5,076 nt of DNA from CAZTLI01 sp964614375 (GTDB taxonomy: Bacteria > Chloroflexota > Anaerolineae > Aggregatilineales > Phototrophicaceae). Of this stretch, positions 1-5,076 are shown in pieces (position 1 is the stretch's first letter; each line of letters opens with the position of its first letter). Under the pieces are notes generated by a model. The model was not told where the DNA came from. It was given only the letters and a program-made list of their open reading frames with translations, and did no database searches. The DNA lies in assembly GCA_964614375.1 (NCBI GenBank), contig CAZTLI010000408.1, positions 1 through 5,076 of the forward strand, in the 5' to 3' direction. A program made the position numbers and the translations under genes.

Positions 1-7
1 GGCCTGC

Positions 8-29
8 GGACAGGCACATCGGCCTGTCC
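8..29. repeat. Perfect 8-bp inverted repeat, REP-like or terminator hairpin
   Basis: GGACAGGC (8-15) and GCCTGTCC (22-29) are exact reverse complements around the 6-base loop ACATCG. On the minus strand the hairpin begins 18 bases after the deaminase stop codon, where a transcription terminator would be expected, but no T-run follows within the window. The flank reads GTAGGGACAGGC on the minus strand. From memory, palindromes beginning GTAGGGAC are scattered between genes in some Chloroflexota, so it may be one copy of a dispersed repeat. GGCCTG also occurs twice (1-6 and 21-26), and the repeat may extend beyond the left edge. Confidence 0.6.
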
Positions 30-47
30 CTACTTTGCATCATACCC

Positions 48-1028
48 TTAAACCAATACCGCCACCAGCGCGTCAATTTCATGTAACAACACATCGCGGG
101 TCGCATCGGGTAAATCTGCCGCGCGAAAGGCATTACGCTGCATCGCCGCTATCTCATGTAACGTTAACAGGTCATGTTCAACCAGTGTCAACAATTCACC
201 GGACAGCGTACAGCCAAAAATGCCCGGATCGTCGGTGTTGACTGTGAATTGCACGCCCGCGTCCACCAGTTGGCGAATCGGATAGGTTGGCAAATCGGGG
301 ACGACGCGCAGGATGACATTCGACGTGGGGCATATATCTAAAATGACGCCCGCCTCCGCCAGACGCTGCAAGACATCGGGATGATGCGCCGCCGTGATGC
401 CATGTTGAATCCGCTGCGGACGTAGTTTATCCAGCACATCAAGCACCGACGTATAATCGCACAATTCACCGGCATGGGCTTTCGTCCGCAAACCGCGCCG
501 GCGCGCTTCGTCAAACACATCCATGTAAATATCCACCTCACCGACACGCTCATCACCATGCACATCAATGCCCGTCAGACCGGGCAAGGTCAGCGCATCC
601 TGTATGAATTCGTCCGAGAAGTCGGCACCGCGATGGAACGCGCCAAATACCCGCACAACCAACGACTCAGGCGCGGCGCTCGTGATTGCTTCGAGCACAT
701 CGGCATAAGCAAACCCCCGATTAACCGCGATAGCGAAGGCAAATGACGTTTCGACATAGCGCACATTTTGCGCGGTCAGGCGCTGAAAATAGTCGCGCGC
801 GACCCGATGATAATCCGCCACTGTCGTGATGACGCGACTGATGCCAAAACTCATCGCCTCCGAAAAATTGCTGAAATCATCGAAGCGGAAATCGGGTTGC
901 AGCCATTCGGGTGTGGATGGCAGCGTTTCACCGGTTGACGCGCACACCATTGACCAGGGAATTGTGCCTTCGATATGCAGGTGCTGCTCCGTTTTAGGCA
1001 ACCGCTGAATCCAGTCCTTTATCTCCAT
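48..1028 (-). CDS. add: Adenosine/adenine deaminase (ADA family, zinc hydrolase)
   Basis: This 326-residue cytoplasmic enzyme hydrolytically deaminates adenosine (or adenine) to inosine (or hypoxanthine) in purine salvage. The metal and catalytic motifs of the family are all present: HLHIEGT near the N-terminus (zinc ligands H16 and H18), GDE at 158-160, HAGE with H185 (zinc) and the proton-shuttling E188, RIQHGI with H209, CPTSN at 233-237, and NTDDP with D266 (zinc) and D267. The length is normal for a TIM-barrel ADA and no residue is missing. HIEGT rather than HLDGS resembles the adenine deaminase branch, while NTDDP occurs in classical ADA, so base versus nucleoside preference is undecided. 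The ATG is preceded by a GGGGG ribosome site six bases upstream, and the start lies 12 bp after the repressor stop, which suggests cotranscription and possible zinc control. Confidence 0.92.
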   Translation of the reverse strand: MEIKDWIQRLPKTEQHLHIEGTIPWSMVCASTGETLPSTPEWLQPDFRFDDFSNFSEAMSFGISRVITTVADYHRVARDYFQRLTAQNVRYVETSFAFAIAVNRGFAYADVLEAITSAAPESLVVRVFGAFHRGADFSDEFIQDALTLPGLTGIDVHGDERVGEVDIYMDVFDEARRRGLRTKAHAGELCDYTSVLDVLDKLRPQRIQHGITAAHHPDVLQRLAEAGVILDICPTSNVILRVVPDLPTYPIRQLVDAGVQFTVNTDDPGIFGCTLSGELLTLVEHDLLTLHEIAAMQRNAFRAADLPDATRDVLLHEIDALVAVLV

Positions 1029-1040
1029 CGTATGCCCCCA

Positions 1041-1493
1041 TTACTCTGCTTCGATGTCGGATATTTCCGCTGCACACGTCTCGCAGCGTCCGAAGAATTC
1101 CAGCAAATGCCCGGTAATCTGCACATTGAAGCGCGCTTCTAACCTGGCTTTCACCTGTTCCAATTCACAATCGTGAAATTCAATGGTGCGGTTGCAATTG
1201 GTACAGACGATATGGTGATGATGACCATCGGGCAGCAGCACATAATGCGGCGTGACACTGCTCTCGATATAGGTCGGGCGGATGATATTCAACTGCGTCA
1301 GCAAATCGAGCGTGCGAAACACACTGGCGCGCCCGATTGAGTCATCCATGCGATGTACCCATTCTAGCACATCGGCTGATGTGATATGACCGGGGCTGTT
1401 CTCCAGCACTTGCAATACCATAACGCGCGCATTGGTCAGCTTATAGCCGGCATGACGCAAACGACGGGTATTGGCACTTTCATAATCGGGCAT
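1041..1493 (-). CDS. zur: Fur-family metal-responsive repressor, Zur-like
   Basis: This 150-residue DNA-binding regulator is most likely the zinc sensor Zur. The N-terminal winged helix spans roughly residues 10-80, with the recognition region IGRASVFRTLDLL at 53-65. The C-terminal dimerisation domain opens with HHHH (91-94), followed by CTNC (C97, C100), and ends with CETC (C137, C140), the four-cysteine structural zinc site. HHHHIVC resembles Zur more than the HHDH usual in iron-sensing Fur, and the divergent znuA-znuC neighbours support zinc. ATG at 1493 is chosen because AAGG lies seven bases before it; an in-frame TTG at 1514 would add seven residues but has no ribosome site. The gene probably represses itself and znuA through the two boxes at 1521-1560. 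PerR or Mur function cannot be wholly excluded. Confidence 0.88.
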   Translation of the reverse strand: MPDYESANTRRLRHAGYKLTNARVMVLQVLENSPGHITSADVLEWVHRMDDSIGRASVFRTLDLLTQLNIIRPTYIESSVTPHYVLLPDGHHHHIVCTNCNRTIEFHDCELEQVKARLEARFNVQITGHLLEFFGRCETCAAEISDIEAE

Positions 1494-1500
1494 AGGGCAA

Positions 1501-1504
1501 CCTT
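1501..1504 (-). promoter_or_regulatory. Ribosome binding site deciding the zur start
   Basis: AAGG on the minus strand lies seven bases before ATG at 1493. It falls inside the reading frame if the upstream TTG (1514) were the start, so it argues for the shorter 150-residue protein. Confidence 0.6.
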
Positions 1505-1531
1505 GACAACTCAATGGTATTGAGATATGGT
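1503..1531 (+). promoter_or_regulatory. Sigma70-type promoter of znuA-znuC
   Basis: A perfect -35 TTGACA (1503-1508), a 17-base spacer and a -10 TATGGT (1526-1531, four of six consensus bases, including the key T, A and final T). Transcription would start near 1538, leaving a leader of about 40 bases before znuA. The -10 sits inside operator 1, so a bound repressor would block polymerase. The -35 lies just upstream of the zur start codon on the opposite strand. Confidence 0.7.
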
Positions 1532-1535
1532 CTCA
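1521..1535. promoter_or_regulatory. Candidate Zur box 1 (overlaps znuA -10)
   Basis: TGAGATATGGTCTCA is a 7-1-7 imperfect palindrome, the half-site geometry of Fur-family operators; five of seven pairs match (TGAGA/TCTCA). The symmetry extends outward: TATTGAGA (1518-1525) against TCTCATTA (1531-1538) agree at seven of eight positions. It covers the -10 of the znuA promoter. Assignment to Zur is inferred from context and symmetry. Confidence 0.6.
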
Positions 1536-1545
1536 TTAACGATTT

Positions 1546-1560
1546 TGAGACATCGTATCA
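1546..1560. promoter_or_regulatory. Candidate Zur box 2 (overlaps zur -10)
   Basis: TGAGACATCGTATCA matches box 1 at 12 of 15 positions in the same orientation, starts 25 bases downstream of it, and is itself a 7-1-7 pseudo-palindrome with five of seven pairs. It spans the proposed -10 of the leftward zur promoter, suggesting autoregulation, and lies just inside the transcribed leader of znuA. Confidence 0.57.
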
Positions 1561-1580
1561 TTTAAGGATGTTCACTACAA
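1552..1580 (-). promoter_or_regulatory. Extended -10 promoter of zur and the deaminase
   Basis: On the minus strand: a weak -35 TTGTAG (1580-1575), a 17-base spacer and -10 TACGAT (1557-1552) preceded by TG one base upstream (TGATACGAT), an extended -10 that can offset the poor -35. The start would fall near 1545, giving a leader of about 50 bases. Box 2 lies across the -10. Confidence 0.5.
1564..1568 (+). promoter_or_regulatory. Ribosome binding site of znuA
   Basis: AAGGA ends 11 bases before ATG at 1580, a little far but usable. ATG at 1568 overlaps this motif and so cannot use it. ATG at 1514 lies upstream of the proposed promoter start and cannot be used from that transcript. Confidence 0.5.
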
Positions 1581-2575
1581 TGAATAAACGCCACCTACGC
1601 TGGATTTTACTCATTCTCGTCTTTCTGGCGACGACCACATCCGCACAGGATGTCCCCCTCCAAATCGTGACCACCACTACTATTATTGCAGATGTCGCGC
1701 AAAATGTCGGCGGTCATCTGGTCAATGTGACCGCCCTCATCCCGCCGGACGCCGATGCACATGCCTTTCAACTGACTCCGCGCGACCTTGTGCTGCTGAC
1801 GCAGGCCGATCTGGTACTGGTCAATGGCGCGGGCTTGGAGACGTTTCTGGGGACGCTGCTGGATGAAGTGCCAGACGCGCAAATTATCGTCGTTTCTCAT
1901 GGTATCGAGATGCTGCCCTTTGGCGTGCCAGCACACGATCACGAAGATGAGCGCGAGGATGTGCATATCGGTGTTTTAGGCGAGGCTGTCGAGTGCAGCG
2001 TAGGCGAACACGACGGCGACACAGCGCAGGATGCAGGCGGCGCTTGTGACCCGCACGTCTGGACAGACCCGCACAACGTCATCATCTGGGCGCGAAATAT
2101 CGCCAGCGCCTTTGCCGAAGCGGACCCTGCAAACGCCGATACGTATCACGCCAATGCCGACGCCTATATCGCCCAACTCGAATCGCTGGATCGTGAGATT
2201 GAGGCAGTTGTCGCGGGTATCCCTGCCGACAATCGTGTGCTGGTGACGAATCACGAATTTTTTGGGTATTTCGCCTATCGTTATGGCTTCGCAGTTGTCG
2301 GAGTCGTGATTCCGGGCGGTACGACACTATCCGAACCTGACCCGCGCACAATTGCCAATCTAATAGAGACCATCAATACGCAAGGCATCCCGGCGATTTT
2401 CGTTGAAGTCTCGGCTAATCCTCGTCTGGCCGAAACGGTTGCGGCTGAAACGGGCATCGCCATCGTGACGACGCTCTACAGCGAGTCGCTGAGTGCTGCC
2501 GATGGCCCGGCATCGACCTATATTGACTATCTACGGTATAATGCACAAACGATAGCGGACGCCCTGTCCGGTTAG
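1580..2575 (+). CDS. znuA: Zinc ABC transporter substrate-binding protein (ZnuA/TroA, cluster A-I)
   Basis: This 331-residue extracytoplasmic protein captures Zn2+ (or Mn2+) and hands it to an ABC permease. Residues 1-22 form a Sec signal peptide: basic MNKRHLR, a hydrophobic core, and a probable signal peptidase I site after TSA. The mature part has the A-I family landmarks: DAHAF with ligand H61, DPHVWTDP with H159, TNHEFFGYF with H225, SEPDP at 251-255, and YSESLS before DGPASTY near the end. The usual fourth ligand, an aspartate in a DSL motif, appears to be E302 here. An acidic, mildly His-rich loop (119-145) with C139 and C156 precedes DPH; such loops mark zinc rather than manganese carriers. 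ATG at 1580 is chosen over 1514 and 1568 because it gives a compact signal peptide downstream of the promoter. znuC follows after 8 bp. Confidence 0.9.
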   Translation: MNKRHLRWILLILVFLATTTSAQDVPLQIVTTTTIIADVAQNVGGHLVNVTALIPPDADAHAFQLTPRDLVLLTQADLVLVNGAGLETFLGTLLDEVPDAQIIVVSHGIEMLPFGVPAHDHEDEREDVHIGVLGEAVECSVGEHDGDTAQDAGGACDPHVWTDPHNVIIWARNIASAFAEADPANADTYHANADAYIAQLESLDREIEAVVAGIPADNRVLVTNHEFFGYFAYRYGFAVVGVVIPGGTTLSEPDPRTIANLIETINTQGIPAIFVEVSANPRLAETVAAETGIAIVTTLYSESLSAADGPASTYIDYLRYNAQTIADALSG

Positions 2576-2583
2576 GGGAATTC

Positions 2584-3402
2584 ATGGCGACAGCCACCCA
2601 CACCACACAAACAACATACCCATCTCATACCCGTCACGCGCCAATCTTATTGACAGTCCAGGGGCTGACCGTGCGCTATAACGGCGATGTGGCGCTGGAT
2701 GCTGTGAGCTTTAGTATTCATGCGGGCGACCGTGTGGCGATTATTGGCCCGAATGGGGCGGGCAAAAGCACCCTGATGCAGGCGATTATGGGCTTGATTC
2801 AACCGCAGTCCGGGCGGGTGGCGATTGCTGATCCGGGCATCTCCCGGTTGGGATATGTGCCACAGCATCAAGATGTCAACTGGGATTTCCCGGTGACCGT
2901 GCGCGATGTCGTGATGATGGGGCGTATCCGGCGGATTGGTTGGCTGCGCTGGCCGCGTAAGTCCGATTGGGCGGCGGTCGATGCGGCGCTGGCGCGCGTC
3001 CAGATGACCGACCTCGCCCGGCGTCAAATCGGCGAACTCAGCGGCGGGCAGCGCCAGCGGGTATTCATCGCCCGCGCGCTCGTGCAGGATGTCGATACGC
3101 TGCTGCTGGATGAACCGTTTTCGGGCGTCGATGTCGGGGCACAATCGGGTTTATTAGCGGTGCTCGACACGCTCCATCGCGACGGCCTGACGATCCTGTT
3201 CAGCACCCACGATTTGAGTCTGGCGTTTCAGCGTTTCGACACCGTAATCGCCCTGCGTGGTCGCCTGATCGCCAGCGGCACACCACCCGAAGTCTATACG
3301 CCCGAAACGCTCACCGCGCTCTATGGCGGACGAGTTGCGCTGGTGGGTGCAGATGAACAGGTGACGATGTTCGTCGATGACCCCGGCTGTGATTGCTGCT
3401 AA
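2584..3402 (+). CDS. znuC: Zinc ABC transporter ATP-binding protein (ZnuC-like)
   Basis: This 272-residue cytoplasmic ATPase drives metal import by the ZnuA system. All nucleotide-binding motifs are intact: Walker A GPNGAGKST (55-63), Q-loop glutamine at 94 in VPQHQDVNWDFP (typical of Zn/Mn importers), ABC signature LSGGQ (152-156), Walker B LLLDEP with catalytic E177, D-loop near SGVD, and switch H209 in STHD. A Thr/His-rich leader of about 20 residues precedes the domain, and the chain ends in DDPGCDCC, a compact cysteine tail that could bind metal. AGGGG (2574-2578) overlaps the znuA stop and lies five bases before the ATG, so the two genes are one operon. No permease gene follows: only 52 bp separate it from a Uma2 gene. 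Manganese import is the main alternative. Confidence 0.92.
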   Translation: MATATHTTQTTYPSHTRHAPILLTVQGLTVRYNGDVALDAVSFSIHAGDRVAIIGPNGAGKSTLMQAIMGLIQPQSGRVAIADPGISRLGYVPQHQDVNWDFPVTVRDVVMMGRIRRIGWLRWPRKSDWAAVDAALARVQMTDLARRQIGELSGGQRQRVFIARALVQDVDTLLLDEPFSGVDVGAQSGLLAVLDTLHRDGLTILFSTHDLSLAFQRFDTVIALRGRLIASGTPPEVYTPETLTALYGGRVALVGADEQVTMFVDDPGCDCC

Positions 3403-3408
3403 CAGGAC

Positions 3409-3441
3409 GATGCTATAATACAGTCACCGATAGGCAGCATC
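3409..3441. other. Six-base dyad around the Uma2 promoter
   Basis: GATGCT (3409-3414) and AGCATC (3436-3441) are exact reverse complements separated by 21 bases that contain most of the -10 and the probable transcription start. It could be an operator dyad or a weak end-of-operon hairpin, but a six-base match over this distance may be chance. Confidence 0.2.
3411..3419 (+). promoter_or_regulatory. Extended -10 promoter for the Uma2 gene
   Basis: TGCTATAAT is a perfect extended -10 (TGnTATAAT) between the znuC stop and the Uma2 start, with transcription expected near 3426. No good -35 stands at 16-18 bases; TTGCTG at 3393-3398 (15-base spacing) is weak. It suggests that the Uma2-nitroreductase unit is expressed independently of the zinc operon. 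Confidence 0.6.
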
Positions 3442-3442
3442 T

Positions 3443-3448
3443 AAAGGG
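3443..3448 (+). promoter_or_regulatory. Ribosome binding site deciding the Uma2 start
   Basis: AAAGGG lies six bases before ATG at 3455. An in-frame TTG at 3449 touches this motif and is therefore an unlikely start. Confidence 0.6.
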
Positions 3449-3454
3449 TTGGCG

Positions 3455-4063
3455 ATGTCTGCACGACCTGATACACCACAAAAAATGACCGAAGCTGAAT
3501 ATCTTGAATTTGAGCGCACCGATGAATTCAAACACGAGTTCATGGATGGTGACGTATTTGCTATGACCGGGGCGAGTGAAGCGCATAATCTCATCAGCGG
3601 TAATTTGATGATGTTACTGAAAATTCAATTGCGTGGACGCCCCTGCAAAGTCTATCCTAGCGATATGCGCGTACAGGTAAAATCCGCCAAAATGTATGCC
3701 TATCCTGACCTGAGCATCGTTTGTGGTGAGGCACAATTGGTTGATGAGAAAGGCGATATGCTCGTCAATCCAACTGTGGTCATCGAGGTATTGTCGCCAT
3801 CAACAGAGCGATTTGATCGAGGTGAGAAATTCCAACGGTATCGCAAACTGCCGTCGCTGCAAGAGTACGTCCTCATCTCACAGGATAGCCCGCGTATTGA
3901 GCGATTTCTGCGGCGCGATGATGGTCAATGGATTTTCACCGATGTCATCGGTCTGGATGCCACTATCACCTTACCCTCTATTGACTGTGAACTAGCACTC
4001 GCGGACGTGTATGAACAGGTCACGTTTGAGGATAGCGCACACGACTCGCAATCCTCACAATGA
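3455..4063 (+). CDS. Uma2 family (DUF820) PD-(D/E)XK-like protein
   Basis: This 202-residue protein belongs to the Uma2/DUF820 family, which has a restriction-endonuclease-like fold and is expanded in cyanobacteria and Chloroflexota; the physiological role is unknown. The N-terminal part reads TEAEYLEFE (12-20), HEFMDGDVFAMTG (27-39) and AHNLISGNL (43-51). The nuclease-like core follows: YPDLSIV with D85, VVIEVLSPST with E111, and a conserved D121/K125 stretch leading to FQRYRKLPSLQEYVLI. These acidic residues correspond to the family's putative metal-binding site, so the copy looks intact. The C-terminus ends in a short Ser/Gln-rich tail. Its stop overlaps an ATG by four bases (ATGA, 4060-4063), and the nitroreductase starts 11 bp on, so they are probably cotranscribed. 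Nuclease activity is inferred from the fold only. Confidence 0.88.
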   Translation: MSARPDTPQKMTEAEYLEFERTDEFKHEFMDGDVFAMTGASEAHNLISGNLMMLLKIQLRGRPCKVYPSDMRVQVKSAKMYAYPDLSIVCGEAQLVDEKGDMLVNPTVVIEVLSPSTERFDRGEKFQRYRKLPSLQEYVLISQDSPRIERFLRRDDGQWIFTDVIGLDATITLPSIDCELALADVYEQVTFEDSAHDSQSSQ

Positions 4064-4068
4064 AGGAG
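4063..4068 (+). promoter_or_regulatory. Ribosome binding site deciding the nitroreductase start
   Basis: AAGGAG, a near-perfect Shine-Dalgarno, lies six bases before ATG at 4075. The in-frame ATG at 4060 precedes it and has no ribosome site, so the shorter protein is favoured. Confidence 0.75.
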
Positions 4069-4074
4069 TCTCCC

Positions 4075-4815
4075 ATGTCGGAATTCAATCAAATCGAACG
4101 CTATCATGCCTTCATGGATGTGGTGCGTCATCGCATGACCAATCGTGCTTTCGACCCCGATTATGTTGTGCCCAAAGAACATTATGAACTGATATTGGAA
4201 GCGGCGCGCCATGCCCCATCGGGCGCAAATTCACAACCGTGGCATTATATCGTCATCACCGAACCTGACCTGAAAGAACAGCTCGGCGACACCTTCATGC
4301 AGGAGCAAAATCGTCGGGCGAAATTGGACATGAAATTCCCCACGCCCAATTACAAAGGCATCAAAACCGCGCCGGGACTGATATTAGTCGTCGCAGATTT
4401 TCGCTTTATTCAGGCGTTCCCCGTCCTCAATGATGATTCTGAATTAGACCGCCTGTATAAAATCAATGCCGAGCGTATCCTGTTACAGAGTGTCGCCGCG
4501 TCGGTCATGTCGGCACATCTGGCGGCGGCTGCGCTAGGTTATGCCGTATGGTGGGTGACGGCGATTGGTCAGGAAGAAATCCAGAAAGAATATAAGCCGC
4601 TGGTGGGCGTGCCCGATGCACTGTCGATTATCGACATTATGTGCTTTGGCCCACCGAAAGACCCGTCCTACAAACGCTGGAAACGTGAACTCCCCGAAAT
4701 CATGCATTGGAATCGCTTCAATATGGACAATTTCTGGTCGGACGCCGACGTTGCCGAGTGGATTAAGACCAAACGCCACCGCGTCATGTATCGCGATGCC
4801 GATAATGTGGATTAG
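4075..4815 (+). CDS. Nitroreductase-family flavoprotein
   Basis: This 246-residue cytoplasmic protein is predicted to bind FMN and reduce a substrate using NAD(P)H; the substrate cannot be told from sequence. The N-terminal FMN phosphate-binding region is RHRMTNRAF (18-26), followed by ILEAARHAPSGANSQPWHYIVI (40-61) with S49, N52 and the QPW segment typical of the family. The middle helix SVAASVMSAHLAAAALGY (139-156) and WWVTAIG (159-165) match the dimer-interface and flavin-contacting region of NfsA/BluB-like proteins. The C-terminal 50 residues are rich in W, R and K (YKRWKRELPEIMHW) and extend beyond the minimal domain, perhaps closing the active site of the partner subunit. It follows the Uma2 gene closely and precedes a second one by nine bases. 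A dehalogenase- or BluB-like role is possible but unsupported. Confidence 0.88.
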   Translation: MSEFNQIERYHAFMDVVRHRMTNRAFDPDYVVPKEHYELILEAARHAPSGANSQPWHYIVITEPDLKEQLGDTFMQEQNRRAKLDMKFPTPNYKGIKTAPGLILVVADFRFIQAFPVLNDDSELDRLYKINAERILLQSVAASVMSAHLAAAALGYAVWWVTAIGQEEIQKEYKPLVGVPDALSIIDIMCFGPPKDPSYKRWKRELPEIMHWNRFNMDNFWSDADVAEWIKTKRHRVMYRDADNVD

Positions 4816-4824
4816 GAACGGATT

Positions 4825-5043
4825 ATGCGATTCGCACCACCATATACACCCATCCCTGTGACTGAGGCCGAATATCTGGCGTTTGAATTGACAACGGACA
4901 TACGGCATGAGTTCATTGGAGGGGATGTCCTCGCACGGACGGGCGAAAGTCGAGCGCACAACCTGATTAATGTCAATGTGAGCGTGATATTGGGCAATCA
5001 ACTTGAGGAGCGCGATTGTCTCATTTACCAATGTGCGCCGTAA
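4825..5043 (+). pseudogene. Truncated Uma2 (DUF820) paralogue, N-terminal part only
   Basis: The frame encodes 72 residues matching the first third of the Uma2 family: VTEAEYLAFE (12-21), HEFIGGDV (28-35), TGESRAHNLI (39-48) and a CLIY ending at residue 68. About half of the first 60 aligned positions are identical to the intact copy at 3455. After Tyr68, where the family continues with PSDMRV or similar, the frame reads QCAP and stops. In another frame, 5030-5044 reads NVRRK, resembling the expected continuation, so a small deletion (about five bases) may have shifted the frame. The nuclease-core residues (PD, IEV) are absent from this window, which has only 33 bases left. AGGA (4814-4817) sits seven bases before the ATG, so it may still be translated with the nitroreductase. 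Confidence 0.7.
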
Positions 5044-5045
5044 AG

Positions 5046-5066
5046 CCCCTTGATTTAGCTATGGGG
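5046..5066. mobile_element. Possible IS200/IS605-type end hairpin
   Basis: CCCC (5046-5049) and GGGG (5063-5066) bracket TTGATTTAGCTAT. The layout GCCCC, a short arm, TTTAG, a short arm, GGGG resembles the subterminal hairpins of IS200/IS605 (TnpB-carrying) elements as I remember them, but the inner stem pairs poorly. It begins right where Uma2 similarity ends. The window stops 10 bases later, so no transposase gene can be checked. Confidence 0.25.
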
Positions 5067-5076
5067 ATATAAGGCG

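Noticed and set aside
119..145. Treating the His/Asp loop coding region of ZnuA (residue numbers given) as a separate repeat
   Set aside because: The residues are scattered rather than periodic; it is the usual variable loop of zinc-binding proteins and shows no DNA repeat.
474..746. 90-codon plus-strand frame inside the deaminase
   Set aside because: Shadow of a well-supported gene, with no recognisable domain.
1494..1514. TTG start for the repressor, adding seven residues with a CQGC motif
   Set aside because: No ribosome site precedes the TTG, while AAGG lies seven bases before the ATG at 1493; the apparent CxxC comes from translating the ribosome-site region.
1514..1579. Longer ZnuA start at ATG 1514 (22 extra residues)
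   Set aside because: It would begin upstream of the proposed -10 and operators and would bury the signal peptide behind a non-hydrophobic leader.
2647..3144. 165-codon open frame antisense to znuC
   Set aside because: Lies wholly within znuC on the other strand, matches no family I recognise, and is explained by codon bias of the real gene.
4534..5031. 165-codon open frame antisense to the nitroreductase and the second Uma2 gene
   Set aside because: Crosses two recognisable genes on the opposite strand and shows no family features of its own.
5044..5076. tRNA or small RNA gene at the right edge
   Set aside because: No cloverleaf arms or TTCGA-like loop; the segment is too short and only a weak CCCC/GGGG pairing is visible.

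Overview
The window reads as ordinary bacterial chromosome, moderately GC-rich and densely coded. The mix of genes suggests a Chloroflexota bacterium, perhaps Anaerolineae-like: paralogous Uma2 (DUF820) genes, a zinc-type Fur regulator beside a zinc ABC transporter, and a short GTAGGGACAGGC-type intergenic palindrome. This assignment is a guess from gene content; there is no rRNA or marker gene here to confirm it.

Left half, minus strand (about 48-1493): a Zur-like Fur-family repressor is followed after 12 bp by an adenosine/adenine deaminase, and the two are probably cotranscribed leftward. A perfect 8-bp hairpin (8-29) lies just beyond the deaminase stop.

Centre (1494-1579): a short divergent control region. 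It holds a good sigma70-type promoter for znuA on the plus strand, an extended -10 promoter for the repressor on the minus strand, and two nearly identical 15-bp pseudo-palindromes, each covering the -10 of one promoter. This is the layout expected for zinc-dependent autoregulation plus control of zinc uptake.

Centre right, plus strand (1580-3402): znuA (metal-binding protein) and znuC (ATPase) in tight succession. The membrane permease znuB, needed for a working transporter, does not follow; a Uma2 gene with its own promoter takes its place.

Right end (3455-5076): a complete Uma2-family protein, a nitroreductase-like flavoprotein, and a second Uma2 gene broken after about 68 residues. The last 30 bases may hold the end of an IS200/IS605-type element, but the window stops too soon to be sure.

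No tRNA, rRNA or CRISPR array was seen, and no gene-free stretch exceeds 100 bases. The most rewarding part is the zinc regulon: double operator, deaminase as operon partner, and missing permease. I see no clear sign of a wholly new system.
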